This document shows positions 51,146 to 63,300 of a stretch of 64,000 bases of DNA, piece by piece. The notes under the pieces are model-generated. The model was not told the origin of the DNA. It saw only the letters and a program-made list of their open reading frames with translations, and did no database searches. The stretch is taken from NCBI GenBank assembly GCA_012184525.1, contig WOFQ01000024.1, positions 1-64,000 on the forward strand, in the 5' to 3' direction. Both the position numbers and the translations under genes were made by a program. Every line of letters begins with the position of its first letter. Position 1 is the first letter of the stretch. The stretch comes from Xenoacremonium recifei (Eukaryota > Ascomycota > Sordariomycetes > Hypocreales > Nectriaceae).

Positions 51146-54099
51146 TCAAGCCTCGGCAGCGATTGGTTTGGATTCCTCTACAGGACTCGGTGTTGGACTC
51201 CTTCGCAGAGGCTCGAGGTTGCTCGCCGGTTCAGCTAGGGAGTCTGTCTTCTGGCCGCTGGCGATCCTAACGCTCCCTCGGACTCCCCGAACGATTTGCC
51301 CGGATTCTACTCGATCCTGGATCATCTCGTCCAACATCTTGTTCATCTCATCGATGCTCCTGGTTCGTTTCTTCTCGTGCTTCTTCTCGTGTGTCTTCTC
51401 ATGCGTCTTCTTCGGCGGACTGGGCACGATCTCTGGGTGTGACCCCTGAGATACGGGAGACATCGGTGATCGGGGTTCTGTCACTGCTTCGGCTGCATCT
51501 CTGGATCTGGCGGCGCTCCGAAGGGCTGCTAGCATACGGTCCTTGTCGTCCAACCTCGCTCGGAGATCCGCTATCTCGTTGTCCTTCTCTCTTAATGCGG
51601 CTGCAACACTGTGGTCCTCGCCAACCATGATACCTTTACCGGATCCTGAAAACCCGACAGATGCACGCGAGGAACTTGCCCGGCGCGCTTGCAACAGTCT
51701 CTTTTCTAGTGTCGCGATGTAGCGGTTCTTGTCGGCAAGATCAGCCTGCAGAGCACGGTTCTGCGATGTTAGGGATGCAGTTCCATCACCAAACTCCCCA
51801 GCACTATCCTCATCAGGCTCAACTGGCTCCTCCATCGAAACCCGGTTTCCGCCACCACTCGATCGTCGTCCAATTGTAGAAGATGTCGAAGTCATGGACG
51901 ATGTACGGTCCATTAGCGACTTTCCTCCCACAGACGTGGCTACCGATGAGCGAATCGATGCGGGCAACGAGATTTGTGAGAACCTCGCATATTGCCCCAG
52001 AGAACTCACAGAGCCGTTTGAATTGACACCGATAGACTTGGAGCTTAGGATGAGCCGGTTCAGATGGTCGATGCGCTCCTTCAGCGCCGTTCGCGCAAGC
52101 TGCATCTCGAGAATCTGCTCGTCATGTCGCTCCGCAGCCTCCGCCTCCCGAGCCTTTTCCTCCTCGACAGTCTTCTGCTTCTCTTCTTCGTTCTCCTCTT
52201 CCTTGTTCTTCTTGGCTTGAGACTCGAGCTGCTGCCTCAACTCGACAATCTCCATTCGATAACGCTCAAGCAGCACCCTGGCACCGCCGTCACCACCGAC
52301 GCCCAATGCTTCCTCTGCCCTCTTGGCGTGACTGACAATGTTGTTCTTCGCTCTAGAGGCGAACTTCATCGTGTTGAGCGTCTCCGATGTATGGGTGTTG
52401 GTTGCTGCAGCACTACCTGCGGAACCAATCTGAATCGTACACAGGATACTGACCAACGAGTTGCCAGACAAAGCGCCTTGAAGCAACCTAGTCAGCTTGC
52501 TGTCACGATACGGCAAATGCTTCCCCTCTTTATCACCGCCTTTGGCCTCCTTGTCTTTCCATTCGGAAAGCTTGGCAATGACAGTGCCTAGAGTGAGCAG
52601 ACTTTTGTTGATGTGCGCCCCTTCTTGCCTGCGCTCCTTTGATTCTGCCGCCTTTTCAGATCCTGCCAGATCGATGAGGCTCAGCGTCGAGACGCGGACT
52701 CCGCCGGGAAGCATCCCGGATCGTTTGCTCTCGCCAGCAGCACTAGCTCCCGGCATGCGTTCTCGGCTCTCCACGACAATCTGGACTACCGCATGACTTC
52801 GCGAACTTCGAGCGTTGAACTGCGTGCTGGCTGTTCGTCGGGCTTGGTCGCCTCGGGCAATGACTCGGAGCAGCTGCGTCGGACTCTGCACAATCTCCTC
52901 CTTCAAGGGGGTAGCATAAACACCCCTTTTGCTATCTTCTCGCAGCTTGATCTCTTCCTGCTGCACATTGCCGCCCACCCCACTGCCCGTAGGCATGCTA
53001 AGCAGGTCATGAATCTTTTCGTTGTAAATTTCCAGGTAGCTGACCCGCAACAGGAATTCCCGCGATGGTGTTTCGCGGATGTAGGAGAAGATATCGGTAA
53101 TGGCGAGGGGAATCACACCCGGAGACGACGCAGTTCCTTGCATCGAAAACGTTTTTCCCGTACCCGTCATTCCGTAGGCAAAGACAGTTCCGTGATAACC
53201 CTCCATTACTCGACGGACTAGCCGCTTAGCAATGTGGTCATATACACGGGAATTGTTGTCGTGAGTCGTAAAGACATTGTCTAGCACGAACAATTAGTCC
53301 ACATTCCAACGCAGAGCTTCATCAACAACGTACCATAATAATGATCACCTCCGTCTTTCCCTCTATATGAAATCAGTGACTTCCTCCCATCAACCATCCA
53401 TTCGCCCTCTGGGCTCCCATTTTCGCTGTTCGCGTCGGGGCGCACTCGCACGCTCACGATCACATTTCCCTTCCCGTCATGCTTCGATACTCGTTTTTCA
53501 GCGACAGCTTCGGTTTTTTGGGCAGCCGCATCAGACGGATCATCATAGGTTGTCGCAGATGTCGAATATGAGTCTTGCGCTGAAGAGCTTCGGCTCTGGG
53601 GTGGCGAAGAGACGCTGATCAAGCCGTCCGACATTCGGACGTTTGACACCGACTTGCCCTCGGCACTGCCACCATTCAGAAAACTGGGTGTGCTCGAACC
53701 GAAGTTGTTCATCGAAGATTCTCTGGGCGCCTTCGACTTGCGCGATGACCGAGGTCGGTCGCCAGCGAGCGGGCTTTGTGGGAGAGCGCTTCCTCGGGTG
53801 TCTCCCCGAGGAGGTTGAGGAAACGAGTTTATGCTAACGCTCTTTCTGATAGTCTTTCCGGCTGCGTTCACCCCGAGCTTCAGTTGTGGGAGGGCTGGAG
53901 TAGAGCCTCCCGCGGATGCTAGACCTAAGGTTGAAGGCGTTCGCAGACCAGACTTGGGCGTACCGGGGGCCGATCTGGCTGAGTTTGGGTTTGGCAGATT
54001 CCCGGTGCTCTTTCGCGTCTTGCTGACGGGTAGTGCAGGTAACGCCATGTTTGGCGGGCCCAGCGAGGGTCGGGACGGTCGAGGCAACGTCGTCGTCAT
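51146..54099 (-). CDS. kipA: Kinesin motor protein, kinesin-7 (Kip2/KipA)-like
   Basis: A plus-end-directed microtubule motor; Kip2/KipA members carry tip factors and help orient polar growth. Two exons, 54099-53334 and 53280-51146, give 966 residues. The start is the ATG of MTTTLPRPSRP. Residues 1 to about 210 are Ser/Pro/Arg-rich and disordered. The motor begins at about 213 (NVIVSVRVRP). The P-loop GMTGTGKT is at 292-299, switch I NARSSRSH at 411-418, switch II LIDLAGSEK at 457-465, and the motor end FASRAKN near 562. Coiled coils follow at about 590-680 and in two later segments. The tail has a Lys/His/Thr repeat (KKTHEKTHEKKHEKKR). The 53-nt intron lies inside the motor; splicing restores YYDNVF. 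The subfamily is inferred from the N-terminal extension and YYDNVF-type sequence. Confidence 0.9.
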
Positions 54100-57000
54100 T
54101 GTGTACGAAGGATTTCGAGGCAAAGGATCGGTTTAACAGGGCGATGCTGGCTGTGGAAAGCAAGAAACCTGTCCGAGGTCCTGTTTTCGCGTTCACAGAT
54201 TCGGCCGTTCCATCAACTCGAAGTAATATCGGACCTGCGGCTCAATGAAATATCACAATACGGCCCTCGAAACCGTATAAAGTTGTAAGTTCCAACACCA
54301 ATCGATAGTGTAGGTCAGTGGCGTTCGGCAAATGTAATCGTAGAGAGAGCTCATAAAGAGACAATCGTCACTGTTTAAAAGGAAAGATGCGACAAAGACT
54401 GGGTGGGATGTTCGGACAAAGGCGAACAAGTCGACTTTTGACCTATAAAGGCGAACATTAGCTGATGTTGAGCGACTCGAACGTCCGGGCTCGAAACGAC
54501 AGTCGCAGCACGAGCCGAACGACCGCTTCTAGTCAAGGCAAGACCGAGAAAGCAAGCCACAAGAACGGATCAGGGTATAACGTACTGCAACAACCCTCGG
54601 ACGGAATTCCCGATGTGAAGCCCAAGACGGCAGCAAAAGGAGAGGTTGAAGGGAATCGTTACAGGACCAGAAACGGAGTCGACTGGGGAAAGACCAGAGA
54701 GACAAGGCGTCCCCTCCTTAGACGGCCAGAAGCAGAGAAAAAGCAAGGTTAAGGACTTGAGCTTGGTTCTCGTCGTTGGTGGCTAACGAACTAGCGCGGC
54801 AGGCGGGTTTCTTTTCCTCGTCGCTAACGGGCACGGTGACGATGTCGGCCAGGTCGAACGGGGAACGCTTAGCTCGAGTCTGGAGCAAATGATGATGGCG
54901 TCGTCGCGGGCAGCTTGTCAGCCAGAGCTTGTCGATTTAGCGGACAACTCTGATGGTGAGGAGGAGGACGAAGGGCCGGTCTCGATGCTAGTGCTCGGGA
55001 GGGATGTCTGCCCGCTGATGGTGTTGTAGTGGGGAGGAATAGCGAGTAGGAGAATGTCTGAGACGCGACGGCCGGCGGAGAGATAGTCCAGCAAAAGGTG
55101 CCAGGAGGATTCCAGGAACAAGTCACCGGCCTGTTCTGGCGGATGCTGGCTGTCAATGGTGGCGTGACGCCGCAGGTTCAAAGCGAGTCGCGACAAAGAA
55201 CGGGCTGGGCGAAGGAGAGGCGAGAAACGAAAACCCCGGGGATCGTCAACAAAGAGAAGTGAAGCAAGAGAATCGGAAAGGAGAGCCCTGATCGCCGGCA
55301 CCAGAAAGTCGAGGGTCGAGCCGGCTAGAAACCCGTGAGAGTGTGTGCAGTCGCAGAGGGACGAACGAGGCGTAGCGGCTTCGCAGAGTGGTATTACGGT
55401 AATTACGATATGCAGGCCGGGGGCTGTTGCACTGATTCTGGGCCATCCATGGCGCAGGTGGCTTCCAGCGGACTCGAATTGGAACCTCCAGGGGAGCCCT
55501 GAACGCCCTGGAAGCCCTGGAAGCCCTGGAAGCACTGGGCGTCAGGGGGCCCCGAGGGAGGGTGACACCGCTGAAGCCACCCGACTCGGCCTGAGCGGTG
55601 CCTGCCCTGAACTTTACTGTACTCTCCAGAGGTCCGGTCGGGTGCCAATTGCCAACTGCAGCGGGCGGGCCCTTGCCGGCTAGGTCCATAGCGGGGGCGC
55701 GGTGGGGCAGCACAGGGGCAGGGCAGGCACGTCCCAGCGCTGGCCATCGAGGAAGGATCCCGCTGAGACGGGACGCTCTAGTGAGAACTTTCCGAAAGCC
55801 CTCCTGGCCAGTCGCCGTGGCCGCGACGCTTCCACCTCACTCACCACCAGTCGGGTTGCCTTCATCGGCTCCCTGTCTTTCTCCAGACGTTCGCCCGTCA
55901 GTCGCACAATCTCAGGCCATCGCCCGTATGGGCTGCCTCTACCCGGGGGCGACGATTTGACACGTCTGTGTCATCCAACACCAAATTTGACGGATCGCCG
56001 TCACCAGCAGCAGTCGACGACCTCGCCCAGCCTAGCACGTCGACTCCGTTGGGACCCCCATGCTATCAAAGACCGTTATCCCCTATCCGGCCAAGTGGGC
56101 AGAGGTTCTTCAACCTCGTGCGGCCGGTATTCGACAAGCCTCGAGGCCGCGAGGCCAGGCCTCTAGACTCGCCTCCGTCTTGCGACTTCAACTGGCTGCT
56201 CCGTCACGCGCTAGGTCGTGTCCGTCCGAAACTGCAGTCAGCCACAGGCAACCTCCAGCCAGCCCTCGACCTCGGAGGAGGACCTCGAACGGGCGGGCTC
56301 GAAGACTGGAAAGTCAGATATCACACCGGGCCATGTGCTGCTGCAGAGACCAACGGCCGTCGCTGCAAACATCCCTGCCGGCCCATGCCTTGCCCGAAAG
56401 CCCACCCCGGCCGTTGTTGGCGTCCTGCACCTTGTCCTTGTCCATGCGGCGGCGGCGGCGGGCCTGCGGAGAAGCAAACGACAAATGCGCTCATCCCGAG
56501 CTGCACTGACGGGCACTCGCAGACTGCACTGCATGCATCGCTAGAGGGGCTGCAAGCTTTCCTAGTCCAGCCTCGCGGGAATGCATCGTCAGATGCAGGC
56601 ACTCCCGATGGCAGATGGCAGGCCGGGGCCGGCTGGACCATTGGCAGTCCATCTCTGCAAGCTCGACGATTGACTTCGGCCGAGTGCAACCTTGTTCTCG
56701 ATAGACCGGTGGCAGCGACCCAGAACGCCAGATCCTCGATGGCCTCGCCTCAGATACTCCGTACCAATGCAGTGGAAAGGCCCTCTCGTCAGCGTCTCAG
56801 CCGTGCCGTTGTCTAGACAGCCACCATCTTGCTCATGTGGCCGCTCTCTTTGACAGGCCATTGGACAGAGCAGCCAACAGCCCCATGGCCGCTTCAGCCA
56901 TGCGGCGTGCTACTCGTCCGGTCTTAAACTCGCAACCCTGCAAGTGTTGTCCCGATGTGGCCGCAATTTCCTGCCCCTATTGCTATCACATTCGAGCATC

Positions 57001-58738
57001 AGGGTGACCAGACGGCCACGGTCCGGGGCCCGGTTCCCTCCCCTCCACTTCCGCATCCGCTATCAGTGGTCAATCACACAATTTTTTGATCCAGGCAACG
57101 TCCAGGGCAGGCGATCTACATCGTCACCTGGCGCAGGTCTCTCGGTGATGACTTTGAGATCTCACATGAAAGGCAAGGGGTCTCCAGTCGCCACCTCTCC
57201 TGTAGACTGCGGGCTGTTCTGCATATGTTTATCAGAATCTTTATTGCTTTCAAAGCCAGGCTCCCAGGTCTCTTATCGCTCCGAACCTGACCCTCAATTG
57301 ACAGGAGCCCTATTGAGCGCCCTATGCTTAGCATCGTTTCTCGTTCGTCTCGGCAGTTGAGCCGGTTTTACCCCAGCTAACATGAAACGAGACTATCGAC
57401 TTTGACCATTACACCAGCCAGCCTCTGTCGAAGTTTAGGTCTCGTGAAAAGAGGCTCTCGTCCCTTGAAAGGCCTCTCCATTTTACACGTCTGATCTCGC
57501 ACAGCACCCTGGCAGAGATAGCCAAACATGGCTCGCTGTCCTAGGCCCTGGGTAACAGTCGCAATCTTACCCCTTGTCAAGTGACTGGGTTGGTGTAGGG
57601 GTCCTCGGCTCCGAGGGACAGGTCAATGTCTCATGCTAATACTAGAGTGGTTTGCCAGATTGATGCGGCATCGTGCCGTTACTACTCCGTATTGCATCGA
57701 ATGACAACGTCGCACGGGGCGATAAGTGGCCATCACGAGGCTTCAATGCGTCTGATTGTATATTAGGTATGCGAGTGCATGAACAGTCCATTCTTATAAG
57801 ACGCATCTCAGACGTTGGAAAGTCGCACTGCTGCAGCAATTAGCCATCCGCAAGCCCAAGGATCCCCCTGCAGCTAGTATCACATCTTTGCTTTTTCCTC
57901 TGCGGCGCCGTTGGATTTGCATCCGAGCGTACCCAACGAACGCGGTTCATCAGGTCTTTCCCACATGGCTCTCCGGTTTCGAAGGTGATGAAGGATTCGT
58001 GTCTGCCGTTGCAGTACCGACAGTATCTGGTACTCACGCCCGACTCCGCGAGTTGAATGAAACGTCCCCACGGTGCACCATATGACGATCTCGACAACTC
58101 TCCGGGTCCCCATGACAGGGGGAATCTCTCACAAGAGGTCGGGCTTTTTTAGTTCCCTGGTTCGCGCAAGACACTGCCGTGACTACGGTTTTCCCCCTGC
58201 AGTAGCTTCTCTGCAGGACTTTCAGCTTTCAAGCCTCGTGTTTTTAGTTCTGCAGGGCTCATGTTGCGCTTTGACTCAGAATAGGAGTCTTTCTTGATTT
58301 GGTTGCGATATCTCATTGGTTCTTCACGTAACAATTCAGCCGAATGGGTGGTGCATTGTCCTTGGCGATTCGGGACTGTTCGCCCCTTGCATACGGAGTA
58401 GAAGTCGTCTCTTTTACATTGCCACATACAATACGGCTGAAATCCCATCGTTGATAATCCCTTTTCTTATGGCATTGCCTTCTACCATCGTTTTAGTCGG
58501 TATCGCGGGGAGATTTACTCAACGGAGGAGTTATCAACGGTATACACCAGACTTTGACATGTTAACATCTTTTGTACTTCCTGAAGCATACGGTGTATAT
58601 TTGTTTGATGAAACCCGAAGGCTTAGTCCACATCCCATCTATCCCGTACCTAAATGATATCCATAAGCCTTCTCCCGCTCATTGTCCAAACGCCAACCCA
58701 TATATACAGACCGAATGAAATACCATATCCAAACTCAC
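54100..58738. other. Very long gene-poor stretch
   Basis: 4.6 kb without a supported gene, the largest gap in the window. It should contain the kinesin promoter at its left end and the STK19-domain gene's 3' flank at its right. GC is high between about 55400 and 57000, giving long overlapping frames in several phases (for example 55968-56816) with Pro/Arg/Cys-rich composition. A 9-bp tandem repeat lies at 55505-55531. No transposon ends, tRNA or RIP-like AT-rich block is visible. Confidence 0.5.
55505..55531. repeat. GCCCTGGAA nonamer, three perfect units
   Basis: Three perfect copies and a degenerate fourth (to 55540) in intergenic DNA. In-frame translation gives collagen-like GSP triplets on one strand, an effect of the repeat rather than a gene. 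Confidence 0.85.
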
Positions 58739-59857
58739 CTACCCTCCCAACGCCCTCACACCTCTCCCAACACTCCCCGTATCAAACACCTCAACAACCC
58801 CCAACCCAACCGCCTCTCCCAGAACCCATTCCCACTCAACCCCCCAGAACTCCTTCCACCTCGGCCCATACAGCCCTCCGCCCTCAAACCGCTCCCGCAG
58901 CCAACTCTCCGGGCCTTCCCCCCACTTCGTCCGCGCCAGCGCCTCGCGCACCCAGTCGACGCTCGCCTCCGCCAGCTTGAGATACCGGCCGTGGCCCGGG
59001 ACCGCGATGCGGAACGCCCGGGCGTCGCCGGCTCCGGCCCCGTGGGTCAGCGCCGGAGCACCCCCACCTCCGCCCGCCAGGTACACGGCGTTGCGCCCGC
59101 CTACCGCTGATACTGTGCCCGATGCAAAGCGCGAGACGTGCTGGATCGAAGTCAGTGTTGTGCGGTCCTCTGGTCGCATGTGTAGCGTGTTGCCCGGTGT
59201 GAATTGCGCTGCGCTGGTGAGGAAGCCTGCGCGCACCAGTTCGTCTGCCGCGCTGCTGTCCAGCTCATCGCGGCTCATGCTCTGCGCCAGTGGCTCACGG
59301 CGCAGAAATTCCATGAAGCGATCGCGGGTGTCGGCACTCACACCCTCCGCGCGGCCCAGCATGGCCTCCAGATCTACCGTCTCGATCAGCGCCTCGCCCA
59401 TGCCGCCGCGGCGCTCAACGCGCACTCGCCGCAGCACGCCTGCGCGGGTCAACTCAACGAGCTCGCGCTCGGTGCGAGACGGCGATGGGAGCACGGAATT
59501 GAGATGACTGGCCGTGACGAGTGGCGGGAAGGCCCGGCGATGGTTGAGCAGCTCGGTGGTGCGGGTCGAGTTGAAGCCCGTGGGCGGCACAGAGGTGAAC
59601 ATGTGGTTGCGGATGTAGCGCATGGCCTGCACAACATCTCGCAAAATGAGTGTCTCATTAAGCAGCTGCATCAAGCCAACATCATCCAGCCGGTCAGGGA
59701 AGAGGTCTTCATCCTTCTTGTCTTTGGGCGGTTGCTTGCGGCTGCTGCTGCTGGTACTGGTAGAGGACTTGCGGGGCGAGGAGGAGGGCTGCCGGGGACG
59801 GGAGGGCTTGGTGATGCGGTTTGAAGAACCGAGGATGGAACGGAGGCTTTTCGGCAT
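58739..59857 (-). CDS. STK19-domain protein (winged-helix)
   Basis: A 372-residue single-exon product. The first 50 residues are Ser/Lys/Pro-rich and disordered. The remainder fits the fungal STK19 domain: DLFPDRLDDVGLMQLL, then RDVVQAMRYIRNHMFTSVPP, repeated winged-helix-like blocks (RTERELVELTRAGVLRRVRV and SADELVRAGFLTSAAQF-type), and a closing SVDWVREALARTKWGEGPE. The human relative, long called a kinase, lacks kinase motifs and is now regarded as a winged-helix DNA-binding factor of transcription-coupled repair. No kinase motif is visible here either. The likely role is nuclear and DNA-linked. Gly-rich insertions (GGGGG near 265) are probably loops. Family recognition is good, detailed function inferred. 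Confidence 0.8.
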   Translation of the reverse strand: MPKSLRSILGSSNRITKPSRPRQPSSSPRKSSTSTSSSSRKQPPKDKKDEDLFPDRLDDVGLMQLLNETLILRDVVQAMRYIRNHMFTSVPPTGFNSTRTTELLNHRRAFPPLVTASHLNSVLPSPSRTERELVELTRAGVLRRVRVERRGGMGEALIETVDLEAMLGRAEGVSADTRDRFMEFLRREPLAQSMSRDELDSSAADELVRAGFLTSAAQFTPGNTLHMRPEDRTTLTSIQHVSRFASGTVSAVGGRNAVYLAGGGGGAPALTHGAGAGDARAFRIAVPGHGRYLKLAEASVDWVREALARTKWGEGPESWLRERFEGGGLYGPRWKEFWGVEWEWVLGEAVGLGVVEVFDTGSVGRGVRALGG

Positions 59858-60356
59858 TGTGAGACAGAGGAGTCGTGTGTGTCGAGGGAGTGAACTTCAG
59901 CCAGGGAGTGTGAGATATGTCTAACGAGAACCTCGGTGGTGGTGTACAAAGTGCGCCCTTCGAGTGGCAAGATCTGCAACTTACAAAGGCAAAGTCTTTG
60001 CGCCAAGCTCGAACACCACTGTCCCACACCAAATCACAAAAAGAGAGAACAAGAGTGAGAGAATGAAAGAGTGAAGGAATCCGGATACCAGCCCGGAGGG
60101 TGTTGTAAGGATTCTTAAGCGGGAACTGTTGCCTGTTGCTTTGGAAGTTGAAGTCAAAAATTGAAGCGAACCTACCCTGGAGAGGTGTGTGTGGATGAGT
60201 AAGCGATCAGCCTGTATCATGAGGTGCAATATCAAAATCATAAAATGACAACCATCATGGAGCTGGCCGAATTTCCAATTTTTGTCCAATTAAAGAAGTA
60301 CAACATTCTGGGATCAGCACGTAGGTCGCTATCCAATAAGCGCCTAAGGCAGAGTT
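59858..60356. other. Intergenic stretch
   Basis: The STK19-domain gene promoter and the transporter 3' flank. No further feature. Confidence 0.5.
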
Positions 60357-63300
60357 CTAACCCGCTGTCGTCAGGATGTACGAGGTGATAGCACTCATCC
60401 GCTCGCTGGTCAACTTCAGAGATATCCTCAACAGTTCCCCCCCAATTTCCGGTTCATCCTTCTGAACTTTCTCCCATTTCTCTCTATCCATCAGCCAAAC
60501 CACACAATCTCGCTCCACTACCACTGTGGCTGTTCGCTCCGTCTCTGAGAAGAAGGGCAGCTCGCCGCATGTCGTGCCGGCAACGATGCTCTCGCAGAGC
60601 CACCCCTGTGGCAAGTCGTACTCGGCACGCACAATGCCGCGCTCCACGAGGTAGAAGCCGTTGGCCTCTTCGCCCCGACGGAACAGGACGGTACCAGCGG
60701 GATACTCCCTTCGTATGAAGTAAGAAGTGGCTGGGAACCAAAAGTCCTCGTTCTTGTCGCTCAGTCCCTGAAATATCTGCAGCATGAGCCGGAGGGGTTC
60801 CTTGAAGCTTAGCCATTTCGATGGGCGTTGAACCTCAACACTGCTAAGTGCATCTCGAGCTGCCTCCACGAGATGATTCCGCCGGGGAGAGTTGAACGGC
60901 GGATCGAAGGACGACAATGACGACTTCTTGGTGTCAGGGACGTCCAGATTGGGTGTTGCAACTCGCTTCATCGAGTTCAACTCTTCTTGTCTGGCATAGA
61001 GCATCTTGAGGAGCTCGTTTTCGCAGCTCTCCAATCCAGAGTTGAGGTCAGGCAGCATCATAACCTCAATCCCATCGCTGCCGAGTCCAACAGCCCTGAG
61101 ATTTCGACCAAGTTGGCTTTCTGCTTCAACCCCAGTCAGCACCAGCAGAACCTTCTTGTTGTCCAATAAGCGGCTAATCGTGTTGAAAGCTTCGCCCGCC
61201 GAATAGTCGAGGCCAGTGACGTGCCACATATCCAAAATCAAGTACTTGATCGGCTGCTTTGCAAAATGATGATCGTCCAGCAGGGCCCGAATCTTTGCTT
61301 CGACGCTCACAATGGTTCCGAAGAAGAGGTAGCCGGTAAGCTTCAGGATGTAGATCTGACGCCCGACTTCATGCAGATACCGGTGCTGACCAGGGTTACG
61401 CCTCACGGTAGAAGTAACAATATCGCCCGAGTAGTTGCCCCGGATTGGTGAAACCCTCGAGGTCTGGATAATGAGCGACACGAAGGCGAGGAGAATGCCA
61501 ACTCCAATTCCCACCACAAAGTCATATATGCCCATGACAAGCACAATGACGATGACGGTCAGATATTCGGCCAACTTCAGCTTCTTACGCGGAAGCCATA
61601 TCGCTTCTAGCAGCAGCTCGAAACCAAGATCGAAGATGAGGGTGCCGACCATCATGACCGGGATAAACCCTATGATAGAGGGGCCAATGACCATGACACC
61701 AAAGGTCAACATAGCTAGCATGTAACCAGCTAGGCGACTGTTTCCACCCGACCTCATGAAGAAGACGGTGTTGGCATATACAAGGTAATTTTGGATGCTG
61801 CCCAAGCATCCAGAGAGGAAATTGGAATATCCATGCAGTCTCAACTCCTTGTCGAGATCCGCATGGTCCTCGCCGCAATTGAGAGCTAATGCAGGGACAT
61901 TGATCGGGACGTGAAGAATCCCAAAGAACGTGAGGGCCAGCATAGCTGGGATTGTCCCTGCAACTGCTTCCCAATGCACAAGGTTGAGTTCTATGTGGCA
62001 GTTAGTATCAACAACAAGAAGAGTAAGACAGGAGACGTACTGAAAAGGGTATAGAAATACCACCAGGGCTCACCAGATGGTGGTCCTTGAAATATCCAAC
62101 CATGGTCGCGTAACACACCGGTATCCAAAACATCCAGGGCTGTAACAAAGAAATAGAACACAAGGGGAATAGCCAAAATAAAAAGAGGCAAGAAGAATTT
62201 GGATGCGATCCTGGATTGGCCATAGAACAGGACGATGGCCAGAACCAGGGGGGTAACCCAGAGAGGGACGGTGTCGCTCTGTGTGAGCTTCTTCAGAGTG
62301 TCGAGGTCGTACTCCAAGCTCCCATCCATGCGAGCGGATACTTCGAATCCGGTAGCCACAAGGAACCAGCCGACTCCTCCAATGCAGCCGATTAAGATAT
62401 GTCTTGGGATGAAGCCGACCATGTAGCCGACCTTGAAACGTCCCATGAGATAGAAGACAAGGCCAGTGACCATGGAGCTGATGGAATATGATACAATAGT
62501 GGTGGCTATGACGGCATCGGGATTATCTGCGCCAACATTGATGGTGATCGTTTCCGCCATGTTATGGAAGAATGGCACAACTTCAATCTGAGCACTCACT
62601 GTTAGACGATGTGTGGGGGTCATGCATGAAGTTCATGGGTGTAAGACGTACCAACTCTGAGCCAACAGCCCCCTTGAAAATGCTGCCAGATGAAAAGGTG
62701 ATTTGGGACACGATGGTGCTAACATAGAAAATCGAAATTCCAGCAGATCCAAGATGTGAGAAGATTGGTTTTCCGAGAGGAAATAGAATCATGCCTGGAA
62801 TAAGGTCAGCGTCGTCAAAGGAAAAGTAGTATGGCCATCTTACCATATGACAAGGCATCGAGAATGTTGAGAAGGAGACCAACAGAGACGGCAGGTAGAC
62901 ATGAAGCTGGAGCCACTACAGCGTTCTTCCAAATTGCCTTTCGGTCCCATCTACGAGGGTTGACTGCAACAGCAACGCCATGAGTGACCCGAGTCTCCAT
63001 CTTGTGTCCAGTTTCCAGCAAGCCATTGAACCACGGCCGGCGCTCTGAAGCTGCCTTTTGGCCCTCGAGATCCCCTCCGTAGATTTGTACATGTCCTGTA
63101 GATTCTCTTGACAAGAGGGGAGTATGTTCAGTGGGTTGGATCCTGGGCGCCGAATCTCGACGACTGACTTCTGCGTGGTCCTCTTGCCCATCCACGTCGA
63201 AATCCTCTGGCTCGTGATGCGAAACGTCAGTCGGCTCCGGTACAACTGACTGTGGAGGTGACCGCCGGAGGAGGTTTGCCAGAACAGATGGCCCAACCGG

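Noticed and set aside
50418..51149. 243-codon minus-strand frame next to the kinesin stop
   Set aside because: Overlaps the kinesin 3' end and reads as Arg/Ser/Leu mixture without domain content; most likely kinesin 3' UTR.
55246..55713. Collagen-like Gly-Ser-Pro triplets
   Set aside because: Produced by the three-unit nonamer repeat at 55505-55531 and not by a coding gene.
55968..56816. 282-codon plus-strand frame with a Cys/Pro-rich stretch
   Set aside because: It sits in a GC-rich block where several phases and both strands are open over the same interval. There is no signal peptide, domain or intron evidence.
58316..58657. 113-codon plus-strand frame with hydrophobic segments
   Set aside because: The hydrophobicity is from AT-rich DNA. 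No orthologue-like motif, splice site or upstream leader supports a gene.
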